From positions 719,125 through 783,124 of the forward strand of contig NZ_BBZI01000006.1 of assembly GCF_008974245.1 (NCBI RefSeq): a stretch of DNA of 64,000 nucleotides. Reading direction: 5' to 3'. Under the pieces are notes generated by a model, which saw only the letters and a program-made list of their open reading frames with translations, had not been told where the DNA came from and did not search any database. Source of the DNA: Streptomyces abyssomicinicus (GTDB taxonomy: Bacteria > Actinomycetota > Actinomycetes > Streptomycetales > Streptomycetaceae). The position numbers were made by a program, and so were the translations under genes. This document shows positions 34,701 through 42,840 of the stretch, one piece after another (position 1 is the first letter of the stretch; every line of letters starts with the position of its first letter).

Positions 34701-35335
34701 CCGCCCTCAACGGTTCCGAACGGCCCGACGGACTGACCGCGCGAGTACTGCGCGTGCTGGCCGCGGCCGCCGCCGAGCACGGCGTCCACATGGACGTGAT
34801 CCCGCTCGCGGAGTACGACGTCACGCCGTGCGGGCGCTGCGGCGACTGCAACGTCCGGCCCCTGCCCTGCGCCGTGGACGACGACGTCCCCGCCCTGGTC
34901 GACCGGCTGGTCCGCGCCGACGGAGTGCTCTACGCGGCGCCGGTCCACGGCTTCGGCCTGGCGGGCACGATGCAGAACTTCGTCGAGCGGGCCGGGGTCG
35001 GGCACCTGCGCTTCGAGCGCCCGCTCGCCAACAAGGTGGCCGGCGTGGTCGTCACCGGCCGCCGCTACAGCCACGACCGCGTGTACGGGCAGCTCGTCGA
35101 CAACGTCCTGCTCAACCGGATGATCCTCGCGGGCAGCGGCTTCCCCGCCTTCGTGCACGACCAGTTCGCCCCGGACGAGGACCACGAGGGCATGGCGGCC
35201 GCGCGCGGTCTCATCGACCGCATGATCGACATGATGCGGGTCCTGCTGCTGCCGCACGGCGGCCGGGAGGACACCGCCCGGATCCTCTCCCTCCCCCGCA
35301 ACGAACGCGCCGGGCTGCTCCCCCTCGCGGGGTGA
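34670..35335 (+). CDS. NADPH-dependent FMN reductase / iron-sulphur flavoprotein-like (SgcG-like by context)
   Basis: The 221-residue flavodoxin-like protein has an N-terminal phosphate loop (LNGSERPDGLTARVL), a Cys cluster CGRCGDCN with Cys54, Cys57, Cys60 and then Cys67 that could bind an Fe-S cluster, and VLYAAPVHGFGLAGTMQNFVER. In enediyne pathways an FMN- and Fe-S-dependent enzyme of this type (SgcG) oxidises ADIC made by a TrpE-like SgcD to 3-enolpyruvoylanthranilate. Placement immediately after trpE-trpG, with a 31-bp overlap, suggests the same reaction here. That is inference from context; a general quinone reductase role is possible. It is the last gene of the plus-strand operon. Confidence 0.85.
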   Translation: MASDGPWATIAALNGSERPDGLTARVLRVLAAAAAEHGVHMDVIPLAEYDVTPCGRCGDCNVRPLPCAVDDDVPALVDRLVRADGVLYAAPVHGFGLAGTMQNFVERAGVGHLRFERPLANKVAGVVVTGRRYSHDRVYGQLVDNVLLNRMILAGSGFPAFVHDQFAPDEDHEGMAAARGLIDRMIDMMRVLLLPHGGREDTARILSLPRNERAGLLPLAG

Positions 35336-35370
35336 ACAGCCCGGCGGCGGGACACGGCCCCGGGGCCGAG

Positions 35371-35409
35371 CGCGTGCCCCGGGGCCGGCGTTCGGCCCCG
35401 GGGCACGCG
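35371..35409. terminator. bidirectional terminator between the two core operons
   Basis: A perfect 17-bp inverted repeat, CGCGTGCCCCGGGGCCG (35371-35387) and its complement (35393-35409), with a 5-base loop GCGTT sits between the converging FMN reductase and amidohydrolase genes. It would stop both operons. Confidence 0.8.
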
Positions 35410-35472
35410 TTCGGGCGGTGCGCGGGTGTCGGGCGGTGCGCGGGCCGGACGGTGCGCGGGTCGGACGGTGGG

Positions 35473-36744
35473 TCAGGCAGTGGGCGGGGTCAGGGGCCCG
35501 GCGGCGTGGCGGCCGCCGATCAGCACCGAACGCAGCGCCCCGCGGTCCTGGAGCACCCGCAGGTCCGCCGCCGGGTCGCCGTCCCACACCACGAGGTCGG
35601 CGAGGCGGCCCGCGGCGACGACACCGGCGTCGTCGCCCCGCCCGGCCAGCTCCGCGCCGTTGGCGCAGGCCCACTTGAGGACCGTCTCCGGCGCGATGCC
35701 GGCCCGCTCGGCGTACATCACCAGCTCGTCCGCGTAGGTGCCGTGCGGCGTCCAGGCGAAGCCGAAGTCGTCACCGGGCACGATCTTCAGCCCGAGGTCC
35801 TCGGCCAACGGCAGGAAGCGCAGGGTGTTCTCGATCTCCTTCTCGAAGTCGAGGGCCTCCAGGTAGTCCGGCGCCTTGCCGAACCGCTCGCCCAGGGCGA
35901 GCAGCCGGTCGGGCTGGAACAGGCTCGGCACCACGAAGACGCCGCGCTCGGCGATCCGCTCCAGCGCCTCGTCGTCGGCGTAGGTGGCGTGGTCGATGAC
36001 GTCGACGCCCGCGGCCAGCGCGTTGCGGATGCCGTCCAGGCCCCGCGAGTGGGCCCGCACCCTCGCCCCGCGCGCGTGCGCGGTCTTCACGACCAGGGCC
36101 AGCTCCTCGCGGCTGAACAGCAGTTCGTCGGAGCGGGCGTTGGGGAAGGTGTCGTCGCCGGAGGAGAAGACCTTGATGATCTCCGCGCCCTGGTCGATCT
36201 CCTCCTCGGTGTACTTCACCAGGTCGCCGAGGACGTCGACCACCGGCATCAGCTCGCGCGGCATCCGCTCCTTGAGCTCGGGGCTGCGCCGCCCGGGCGG
36301 GCCCGACACCATCAGGTCGCGGCTGCACGGGGTGATGCGCGGGCCGGGGATGACGCCGGCCTCGATGGCGTTCTTCAGCGCCATGTCGATCCCGGCGACC
36401 GAACCGGCCCCGACGAACGCGGTGTACCCGCAGGTCAGCAGGTCCGCCGCGTGCCGCGCCGCGTGCAGGGCGACCTCCGGCACGCGGTACTTGAACAGGG
36501 TCTCGCGGCCCGTGGTGACGTTGACGTAGGCGATGTGGGTGTGCCCCAGCGTCATGCCGGGCACGACGGTCAGCCCGGCCAGGTCCCAGCGGACGAAGTC
36601 GCCGTCGGCGGGCGCCTCGGAGGCCGGCAGCACGGCCTCGATCCGTTCGCCGTCGAGGAGGACGGAGCGGTGCGGCAGCGAGGCGCGGCCCAGCCCCTCC
36701 TGGACGGTGACGTCGTGCAGCAGCAGTCGTCGGTCAGTGGTCAC
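35473..36744 (-). CDS. amidohydrolase-superfamily protein
   Basis: The 423-residue protein follows the imidazolonepropionase/prolidase-like amidohydrolase pattern. VVPGMTLGHTHI gives the HxH metal pair (the usual Asp before it is Gly). IKVFSSGDD has the candidate carboxylated Lys, RAHSRGLDGIRNAL and DHATYADDEAL give two His ligands, and PGDDFGFAWTPHGTY the final Asp. Such enzymes hydrolyse amides, lactams or cyclic imides. GTG 36744 has AGGAG ten bases upstream and overlaps the BacA-like gene by 11 bp. It is last in the minus-strand operon and might tailor or release an amide-linked intermediate. Confidence 0.88.
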   Translation of the reverse strand: MTTDRRLLLHDVTVQEGLGRASLPHRSVLLDGERIEAVLPASEAPADGDFVRWDLAGLTVVPGMTLGHTHIAYVNVTTGRETLFKYRVPEVALHAARHAADLLTCGYTAFVGAGSVAGIDMALKNAIEAGVIPGPRITPCSRDLMVSGPPGRRSPELKERMPRELMPVVDVLGDLVKYTEEEIDQGAEIIKVFSSGDDTFPNARSDELLFSREELALVVKTAHARGARVRAHSRGLDGIRNALAAGVDVIDHATYADDEALERIAERGVFVVPSLFQPDRLLALGERFGKAPDYLEALDFEKEIENTLRFLPLAEDLGLKIVPGDDFGFAWTPHGTYADELVMYAERAGIAPETVLKWACANGAELAGRGDDAGVVAAGRLADLVVWDGDPAADLRVLQDRGALRSVLIGGRHAAGPLTPPTA

Positions 36745-37459
36745 GGTATGCGGCTCCTGACAGGGTGAGGGGGGTGGCGGGGCGCTCGAGCACCGCGGGC
36801 CCGAAGACCGTCCACACCATGGGGACGCCGGGCCGGGACACCTGGAACACCAGGCCGTGCCGGCGGCGGCCGGGCTCGTTGGTCACGGCGGCGTCCGCGC
36901 GGCCCTCGGCCACCAGCTGGGCGGCGTGCAGGGTGGACTCGGCGGGCACCCAGACGATCTCGAAGCCGCCGCGCCCGCCCTCCAGGCCGTCCAGCAGCTC
37001 CACCAGGCTCCGCGTCTCGTGCAGGGTGGCCAGCCGCAGCGGGCCCTCGCGCAGCCGCGGACCGCGGGTGGCGACGCCGTACTCGGGGGTGGGGCTGGAG
37101 AAGGTGGCGTCCAGCCGCAGCGACGGCGACCAGAAGAACCGGGTGGCGCACTCCGCGGCCGCCGGCACCAGCGCGTAGCGGGGCCCGCCGCGGGTGCCGA
37201 CGGCGGCGAGCAGTTCCTCGAAGGTGTCGTACGGCACGGGGTGCACGGCGGGGCCGCCGAGGTGGGCGAGGCGGTGCGCGAGCCGGTCCAGGGCGACCAT
37301 GGACGTGGTGCCGTCCGGGCCGAGCGTGCCGATGGGCAGGCTGCCGGGCCGCAGCAGCGGCGAGTTCGGTATGCGGGCGGGCTCCCACAGGATGGGGAAC
37401 GGCGTGGGGTCGGCGTCGGCCGGGTCGATGCCCGGCGGGCGCAGCAGCGGCTCGGTCAT
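36734..37459 (-). CDS. prephenate decarboxylase-like protein (BacA family)
   Basis: The 241-residue protein matches the non-aromatising prephenate decarboxylase BacA of bacilysin biosynthesis: GTLGPDGTTSMVAL (TLGPEGTSS in BacA), YDTFEELLAAV, YALVPAAAECATRFFWSP, DATFSSPTPEYGVATRG, ADAAVTNEPGRRRHGL and GVPMVWTVFG. All blocks are in the same order and spacing as my memory of BacA. Those enzymes convert prephenate to a dihydro-4-hydroxyphenylpyruvate that feeds epoxy- or dihydro-phenylalanine-type amino acids. The bacilysin system also uses an ATP-grasp ligase and MFS exporter, both present here. It is coupled to the PaaK-like gene (ATGA). A prephenate-dehydratase role is the alternative. Confidence 0.82.
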   Translation of the reverse strand: MTEPLLRPPGIDPADADPTPFPILWEPARIPNSPLLRPGSLPIGTLGPDGTTSMVALDRLAHRLAHLGGPAVHPVPYDTFEELLAAVGTRGGPRYALVPAAAECATRFFWSPSLRLDATFSSPTPEYGVATRGPRLREGPLRLATLHETRSLVELLDGLEGGRGGFEIVWVPAESTLHAAQLVAEGRADAAVTNEPGRRRHGLVFQVSRPGVPMVWTVFGPAVLERPATPLTLSGAAYRDH

Positions 37460-38868
37460 GCGCGGTGCCCCCTGGCTCCGGCGAGCCGGCGGGCGGCGGC
37501 CGTCTCGTGGTCCGACGCGAAGCGCCGGTCGTGGATGCGGGCGGCCTTCCAGCTGACGAAGGCGCCGGTGGTGGTGACGGGGTCGAGTTCGTCCAGGAAC
37601 TCCACGGTGCAGCGCACCCCGAGCGCGGCGGCGATCCGCCCCGCGTGCGCGGCCTGCTGCCCCGGGGCGGGGCCGCCGGGCAGGTCGAGGCGGACGGTGA
37701 CCAGGTCCTCGCCGGTGTCGTCCCGCTCGATGACGACCTGGTAGCCGTAGGCGTGGTCGACGCCGTCCAGGACGGCCTGCTCGATCTGCCAGGCCTGGAA
37801 GCTGTGTCCGCCGAGGACGATCCGGTCGCGGGTGCGGCCGACGACCCGGACGACGGGCCCGCGGACGCCGCAGCCGCAGTCGTTGGCGCGGAGTTCGACC
37901 AGGTCGCCGGTGCGGTAGCGGATCAGCGGCTTGATGCCGTCGATCAGCATGGTGACGACGAGTTCCCCGGTGCCGGTGTCGCCGAGCGGGGCGCCGGTGT
38001 CCGGGTCGACCAGCTCGGCGATGTAGTTGGGCCGGGCCAGGTGGAGCCGGCCGTGCGCGCACGCGGAGGCGATGACGAGGGTCTCCTGGGCGCCGTAGAG
38101 GGCGTTGTAGGTGCGGGCGCCCCAGGCCTGGTCGATCTGCCGGGCGAGGTCCGGGGTGCACATCTCGCCGGTGACGAGGAAGACCTTGACGTGGAAGTCC
38201 CGGCGCGGGTCGAGGCCCTCCTCGATCGCGGCCTTGGCCAGCGACAGGGCCACGTTCGGGGTGCAGAACACCACGTCCAGGCGGAGGTCGCGGAGCAGCT
38301 GCAGCGCCTTGGGGAAGCCGATGACGGGCGAGTACGGCCAGATCTTGGCGACGGCGGAGCCGACGTTGCGGGCCACGTCGCCGAGGGTGTCGCCCAGCGA
38401 GTGCACCTCGGTGGGGCCCATCACGCCGACCCGCGGGGCGCGGTCGCCGAAGACGTCGGTGAAGATGTTCCGCCAGCTCTCCGTCACGTGCGCGTTGGAG
38501 GCGATCACCTCGCGCGGGTCGCGCGGGCAGGGGGTGGCGGGGCCGGTGGTGCCGGTGGTCTCGTAGTAGAAGCACGCCTCGTCGAGGTCGCGGCTGAGGA
38601 CGTCGTGCATGGCGGTGCGCAGGTCGTCCTTGGTGGTGAAGGGCAGCCGCCGCAGACTCTCGAGCGTGAGCCCGTCGGCCCGGACACCGGCGAGGTGGCG
38701 GGCGTAGAAGGGCGAGCCCTGCTGGGCGAGCGCGACGACCGTGCGCAGCTGTTCCTCGGCCCACCGCCGCCACTCCTCCTCACGGAGCTCGCCGGCGGTG
38801 TAGCGGTCGTGCAGGGTCAGGTAGCGCTCGATGAAGTCCCGGTGTCGCCCGGACGTGGGCAGCCACAT
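37456..38868 (-). CDS. PaaK-like acyl/aryl adenylate-forming ligase
   Basis: The 470-residue enzyme belongs to the phenylacetate-CoA-ligase branch of the ANL superfamily. FYYETTGTTGPATPCP is the P-loop, LYGAQETLVIAS the A5 region, IRYRTGDLVELRAN the core ribose-binding Asp motif, and RTRDRIVLGG the hinge; WKAARIHD near the C-terminus supplies a Lys. It should activate an aromatic or small carboxylate as the acyl-AMP (then CoA, carrier or amine). ATG 38868 follows GGGGG; longer in-frame starts lack support. In benzoxazolinate pathways an AMP-ligase-like enzyme performs the final cyclisation, so this is a candidate there; alternatively it activates a BacA-pathway acid. Confidence 0.88.
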   Translation of the reverse strand: MWLPTSGRHRDFIERYLTLHDRYTAGELREEEWRRWAEEQLRTVVALAQQGSPFYARHLAGVRADGLTLESLRRLPFTTKDDLRTAMHDVLSRDLDEACFYYETTGTTGPATPCPRDPREVIASNAHVTESWRNIFTDVFGDRAPRVGVMGPTEVHSLGDTLGDVARNVGSAVAKIWPYSPVIGFPKALQLLRDLRLDVVFCTPNVALSLAKAAIEEGLDPRRDFHVKVFLVTGEMCTPDLARQIDQAWGARTYNALYGAQETLVIASACAHGRLHLARPNYIAELVDPDTGAPLGDTGTGELVVTMLIDGIKPLIRYRTGDLVELRANDCGCGVRGPVVRVVGRTRDRIVLGGHSFQAWQIEQAVLDGVDHAYGYQVVIERDDTGEDLVTVRLDLPGGPAPGQQAAHAGRIAAALGVRCTVEFLDELDPVTTTGAFVSWKAARIHDRRFASDHETAAARRLAGARGHRA

Positions 38869-39047
38869 GGTTCCCCCAGTGGTTCGGCGGATGCGGAAGT
38901 GCCGTGCACCAGGTGTGCGCCTGGTGCGCCCGTACGCGTCCGGGAGACGGCCCTCCCGATACTGCGGGCCGCCCCGCCGTGCCCTCAATCCGCCTTAGGT
39001 GACAGTTGGTCGGCTCTTGGAGGCAGCCCCGTGTGTCACCCGGCGCC

Positions 39048-39701
39048 TCACCCGGCGGTCCCCGCCGCCCCGCCCGTCCCGCCCGCCGTGGCCGCACCGG
39101 CCGCCTTGGCCGCCGTGACGAACTTCTCGATCAGCGCGGGGTCCTTGACCCCGCGGGCGCGCTCCACGCCGCTGGAGACGTCGACGCCCCAGGGCCGCAG
39201 GCCGGCCACCGCCTCGGTGACGTTGTCCGGGTCCAGTCCGCCGGCGAGCAGCCAGGAGCCGGAGGGCGCGCTGCCGAGCGCGGCCGGGTCCCAGCGTTCG
39301 CCTGAACCCGGGCTGGGCGAGTCGACGATCAGCAGGTCCTCGCCCCAGGCGCCGGTCTCCAGCGGGGCCCCGGTGGCCGGGGAGGTGGCGCGGACGAGCC
39401 GGAAGCCGTCGGCGCGCAGCGCGGCGAACGCCTCGGGCGGCTCCTCGCCGTGCAGCTGCACGGTGTCGACGCCGGCCTCGGCGGCGGCCCGGCGCACCTC
39501 CTCCAGCGGTTCCCCGCGGAAGACGGCGACGGTGGCGACGGAGCCGGGGACCAGGGCGGCCAGGGCGGCCAGGGCCCGGACGGCGGCGGGCTCGACCTGG
39601 CGGGGGCTCGGGGTGAGGACGAAGCCGACCGCGTCGGCCCCGGCGGCGACGGCGGCCTCCACGTCCTCCGGCCGGCTCAGGCCGCAGACCTTGACGTACA
39701 C
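39048..39701 (-). CDS. trpF: phosphoribosylanthranilate isomerase (TrpF)
   Basis: The 217-residue TIM barrel has VKVCGLSRPEDVEAAV with the general-base Cys, VGFVLTPSPRQV, VQLHGEEPPE, LLAGGLDPDNV and GVDVSSGVERARGVKD with the catalytic Asp. It performs the Amadori isomerisation between TrpD and TrpC. GTG 39701 follows AGGAG. It is the only trp gene in the minus-strand operon and completes the set of seven in the cluster. The last 15 residues are a Gly/Ala tail. Streptomyces usually rely on PriA for this step in primary metabolism, so a separate TrpF suggests pathway-specific use (inference). Confidence 0.94.
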   Translation of the reverse strand: MYVKVCGLSRPEDVEAAVAAGADAVGFVLTPSPRQVEPAAVRALAALAALVPGSVATVAVFRGEPLEEVRRAAAEAGVDTVQLHGEEPPEAFAALRADGFRLVRATSPATGAPLETGAWGEDLLIVDSPSPGSGERWDPAALGSAPSGSWLLAGGLDPDNVTEAVAGLRPWGVDVSSGVERARGVKDPALIEKFVTAAKAAGAATAGGTGGAAGTAG

Positions 39702-39765
39702 GTTGCCTCATCTCCTGGATCGGGAAGGGGTCCGATGGTCGCACAGGCCGCCCGGGGGCGGTCCC

Positions 39766-41043
39766 TCACGACCGGGTGGCGGTGCGGGAGCAGAGGAAGA
39801 CCAGCGCTCCCGCGGTCAGGCCGACCGCGGTGACCGTCAGGGCCGTGCGCGGTCCGACGGCGGCGGCGAGCAGCCCGCCGAGCAGCCCGCCCAGCGGGAT
39901 CACCGCCCAGGTGACGAACCGGAAGGTGGCGCTGACCCGGCCGATGAGCTCGATGGGCACGGTGGCCTGGCGCAGCGTGATCGAGTGGATGCTGAAGACG
40001 GCGATGCCGAAGCCGTTGAGGACGTAGCCGCCGGTCAGCAGCGCGTGTGCGAGGACGCTGCCGTCGCCGGGCGCGAGCGGCAGCAGCAGCGTCGCGGCCG
40101 AGGCCACCGTCATGCCGACGACCATGGCGCGGCCCACGCCGAGCCGGGTCCCGAGCGGTCCGGCGGACAGGGCTCCGCCGAGCGCGCCGACGCTGCCCGC
40201 CGCGATGACCAGGCCGAGTCCGGCCGGGCCGAGGTGCAGCACCTTGAGGCCGTAGAGCGGGAAGACGACCAGGACGACGTCCCAGAGCAGGTTGTACCAG
40301 GACGCGTGGAACATGATCACGCGCAGGAGCCGGCTGTTCATGGTCATGCGCAGGCCCGCCACGATGTCCTTGCGGACCGAGGAGCGCCCGCCCGGGGGCC
40401 GCTCGGGCCGGGCCTCGGGGGTGCGGATGCGCAGCAGCATGCCGGTGGCGAAGAGGTAGCCGATGCAGTCGACGATGATGGCCACGGGCGCGGTGAGCAC
40501 CTGGATCAGCGTCCCGCCGAGTCCCTGCCCGGCGGTCTCCGCGACGGAGCGGCTGGCCTGCAGCTTGCTGTTGCCCTCGACCAGGCGTTCCTTGGACACC
40601 AGGGACGGCAGGTACGCCTGGTAGGCCACGTCGAAGACGGCGGTGAGCACGCCGGTGGCGAACGCGACGGCGCACAGCGCCCAGATGCCGAGCCCGCCCA
40701 GCCAGGCGAGCAGCGGCACCGCCGTGAGGATGACGGCCCGCCCGAGGTTGGCGGTGATCAGCAGCGGCCGGCGGCGGACCCGGTCGGCGAGGACGCCGGC
40801 GAACAGGGTCACGCACAGCACGGGGAGGTACTGGGCGCTGTTGAGCAGTCCCAGCTCGGCGGCGCCGGCGTCGAGCAGCACGATCGCGGTGATCGGCAGG
40901 GCCAGTTCGGTGACCCGGGAGCCGAGCAGCGCGGCCGTCTGGCCGGCCCACAGCCTGCGGAAGTCGCGGTGGTGCCACAGCCCGCGGGGGCGCTTCGGCT
41001 CCGGTGCGCCCGGTGGCGCGTCGAGCAGCTCAGAGGCGGACAC
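39766..41043 (-). CDS. MFS transporter
   Basis: The 425-residue protein has about 12 transmembrane helices and the MFS loop motif AGVLADRVRRRPLL between helices 2 and 3; HHRDFRRLWAGQTAALLGS is typical of the MFS_3/enterobactin-exporter-like branch. It probably exports the final or an intermediate product (or serves resistance). GTG 41043 has GGAGG six bases upstream and overlaps the ATP-grasp gene by 14 bp. Bacilysin-type and other ATP-grasp peptide clusters also pair a ligase with an MFS exporter. Confidence 0.9.
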   Translation of the reverse strand: MSASELLDAPPGAPEPKRPRGLWHHRDFRRLWAGQTAALLGSRVTELALPITAIVLLDAGAAELGLLNSAQYLPVLCVTLFAGVLADRVRRRPLLITANLGRAVILTAVPLLAWLGGLGIWALCAVAFATGVLTAVFDVAYQAYLPSLVSKERLVEGNSKLQASRSVAETAGQGLGGTLIQVLTAPVAIIVDCIGYLFATGMLLRIRTPEARPERPPGGRSSVRKDIVAGLRMTMNSRLLRVIMFHASWYNLLWDVVLVVFPLYGLKVLHLGPAGLGLVIAAGSVGALGGALSAGPLGTRLGVGRAMVVGMTVASAATLLLPLAPGDGSVLAHALLTGGYVLNGFGIAVFSIHSITLRQATVPIELIGRVSATFRFVTWAVIPLGGLLGGLLAAAVGPRTALTVTAVGLTAGALVFLCSRTATRS

Positions 41044-42346
41044 GTGCCACCTCCTCCACGGCCGGGACGGGCGGGGCGGGCATGACCGGCGGGGCGGGCT
41101 GGGCGGGCGGGGCGGGCGGGGCGTCGGCGGCGAGCGGGTGCCAGTCGAGCCGGTAGGCGGCCAGCGTCCGCCGGATCGCCGCCCGGACCTCTTCGGAGCT
41201 GTCGCCCCGGTAGCGGAAGGTGCCGGCGGTGTGCACCGCGCCGCCGTTGCCGCTGAGCACCGCGCCGGGCGGCGGCAGCGTCTCGGCGTACATCCCGGGC
41301 ACCCGGTCCACCAGCGAGGTCACCGAGCGGACGACGGCGGGCCGCACCGGCGGCTCGGGCATCATCAGGTAGCCGGCGACCGGGCCGTCCAGGTCCATCG
41401 CCTCGACGGCCGGGGGCTCGCCGAGCTGCACCAGCGCGGAGGCGGCGACCAGGTCGACGCCGTACACCTCGTCCCACACGTACCGGACCTGACCGCCGCC
41501 GGCGCGTGCCCCGATCTCCAGGAAGACGATGTCGTCGCCGGCGTCCTCGGGGGTGCGGAACACCTCGAGGTGGAAGACGTCGTCGGTGATGCCGAGGGCC
41601 TCGCACACCCGCTCGGCGAAGACGGTGACCCGCCGCTCGAAGTCCCGGTCGTCGTTGGCGACCGAGCTGAAGGCGGTGCCGGTGGCGAAGTCGAGGCAGC
41701 TGCCGCCGCAGCGCCAGGAGCGCGAGGTGAGCAGCACGCCCCCCGACACCAGGCCGTCGACCTGGTGGAGGACCCCGTCGACGAACTCCTCGCACTGGGC
41801 GTCGCTCAGGTCGGTGTCCTCCAGCAGGCGCTCGAGCTGTTCGGGGGTGCGCACCACGTGCACGCCCTGGCTGTCGGCGCCGGCGCAGGGCTTGAGGACG
41901 AAGGGGTGGCCGTGGCGGTCGGCGAACTCCCGCACGGCGGCGGCGGTCGGCGTCCGGGCGAAGGCGGGCACCGGCAGTCCGGCCGCGGCGACCAGGCCCT
42001 TCATCACGACCTTGTCCCGCACGGCGGCGACCTCGCCGGGGGTGCGTCCGGGGATCCGGAAGCGCCCGCGGATCTCGCCCGCCAGCTCGAGGTCGAACTC
42101 GGAGAGGGCGAGGACGTGGGTGAACGGGCCGTACCGGGCGATCAGCCGCTCGGTCTCCCGCAGGGCGGCCGCGGTGTCGCCGAGGTCGGACAGCACGCGG
42201 ATGTCCTCGGCCAGGTCGGGATCGAGCGGGGCCCTGCCCTCCGCGGTGGTGAGGTAGGCGACGCGGTCGGCGGTGTGGTCGATGTGGCGGTGGTACTCGG
42301 CGTAGGAGTTGGTCCAGCGGTTGATGATCAGTACGTGACGGTTCAT
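41030..42346 (-). CDS. ATP-grasp ligase 1
   Basis: The 438-residue protein has a pre-ATP domain (residues 1-115), an ATP-grasp core with HPFVLKPCAGADSQGVHVV (ATP-binding Lys, glycine-rich loop), a Mg2+-binding stretch HLEVFRT with FLEIGARAGGGQ (Glu and Gly-rich loop), and a Pro/Ala tail of about 30 residues at the C-terminus. Such enzymes activate a carboxylate as acyl-phosphate and couple it to an amine (L-amino-acid ligase type). ATG 42346 overlaps the stop of the repeat-protein gene (ATGA), and GGAG lies six to seven bases upstream inside that gene. Substrates unknown. Confidence 0.9.
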   Translation of the reverse strand: MNRHVLIINRWTNSYAEYHRHIDHTADRVAYLTTAEGRAPLDPDLAEDIRVLSDLGDTAAALRETERLIARYGPFTHVLALSEFDLELAGEIRGRFRIPGRTPGEVAAVRDKVVMKGLVAAAGLPVPAFARTPTAAAVREFADRHGHPFVLKPCAGADSQGVHVVRTPEQLERLLEDTDLSDAQCEEFVDGVLHQVDGLVSGGVLLTSRSWRCGGSCLDFATGTAFSSVANDDRDFERRVTVFAERVCEALGITDDVFHLEVFRTPEDAGDDIVFLEIGARAGGGQVRYVWDEVYGVDLVAASALVQLGEPPAVEAMDLDGPVAGYLMMPEPPVRPAVVRSVTSLVDRVPGMYAETLPPPGAVLSGNGGAVHTAGTFRYRGDSSEEVRAAIRRTLAAYRLDWHPLAADAPPAPPAQPAPPVMPAPPVPAVEEVARVRL

Positions 42347-42840
42347 CGGGTCTCCGGGTGGGTCAGGGCTGTTCGGGTCCGGTGGGCGCCGGGGCGGAAC
42401 ACCGGGGCGCGGGGCGGGGCCGGGGCGGGGGCGGCGGCCGGACGGCAGCCGGGGCCGCGGCCTCGGCCGGGGCTGCGGTCGGAACCGCGGCCGGGGCGCA
42501 GGCCTGACGGCGGCCGGGACCGTTGGGCCGCGGCCGGGGCCTTGGCCGAGGCTTTGGCCGTGGCCGCGGCTTTGGCCGTGGCCGCGGCTTTGGCCGTGGC
42601 CGCGGCTTTGGCCGTGGCCGGAGCCGGGGCTTTGGCCTTGGCCGGAGCCGGGGCTTTGGCCTTGGCCGGAGCCGGGGCTTTGGCCTTGGCCGGAGCCGGG
42701 GCTTTGGCCTTGGCCGGAGCCGAGGCTTTGGCCTTGGCCGGAGCCGAGGCTTTGGCCTTGGCCGGAGCCGGGGCTTTGGCCGGGGCCGTGGCCTCGGCCG
42801 GGGCGAGGGCGGGGGCGGGGGCGGGGGCCGGGGTGGGCAT
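42343..42840 (-). CDS. Ala/Lys/Pro-repeat protein encoded between two ATP-grasp ligases
   Basis: This open frame begins at ATG 42840, sharing its A with the stop of the upstream ATP-grasp gene (TGATG). It ends by an ATGA overlap with the start of the downstream ATP-grasp gene, so both ends are translationally coupled. The 165-residue product has an N-terminal Pro/Ala run (1-19), a Lys-rich repeat region (about 20-100: octads APAPAKAK or ASAPAKAK, then hexads AAATAK), and an Arg/Pro-rich tail (105-165, with one Cys at 132). No domain is recognised. It may be a substrate, scaffold or carrier for the ligases, or a functionless spacer with an expanded minisatellite. Lys codons AAA and Ala GCT recur, unusual for this genome. 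Confidence 0.6.
   Translation of the reverse strand: MPTPAPAPAPALAPAEATAPAKAPAPAKAKASAPAKAKASAPAKAKAPAPAKAKAPAPAKAKAPAPAKAKAPAPATAKAAATAKAAATAKAAATAKASAKAPAAAQRSRPPSGLRPGRGSDRSPGRGRGPGCRPAAAPAPAPPRAPVFRPGAHRTRTALTHPETR
42539..42786. repeat. minisatellite of 18- and 24-bp units inside the Ala/Lys/Pro protein gene
   Basis: Read on the plus strand, GCCGTGGCCGCGGCTTTG (18 bp) recurs about three times at 42556-42610. It is followed by six or so near-identical 24-bp units, GGCCGGAGCCGGGGCTTTGGC plus CTT, to about 42780. Unit lengths are multiples of three, so the repeats keep the frame and encode AAATAK and APAPAKAK. Confidence 0.85.
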
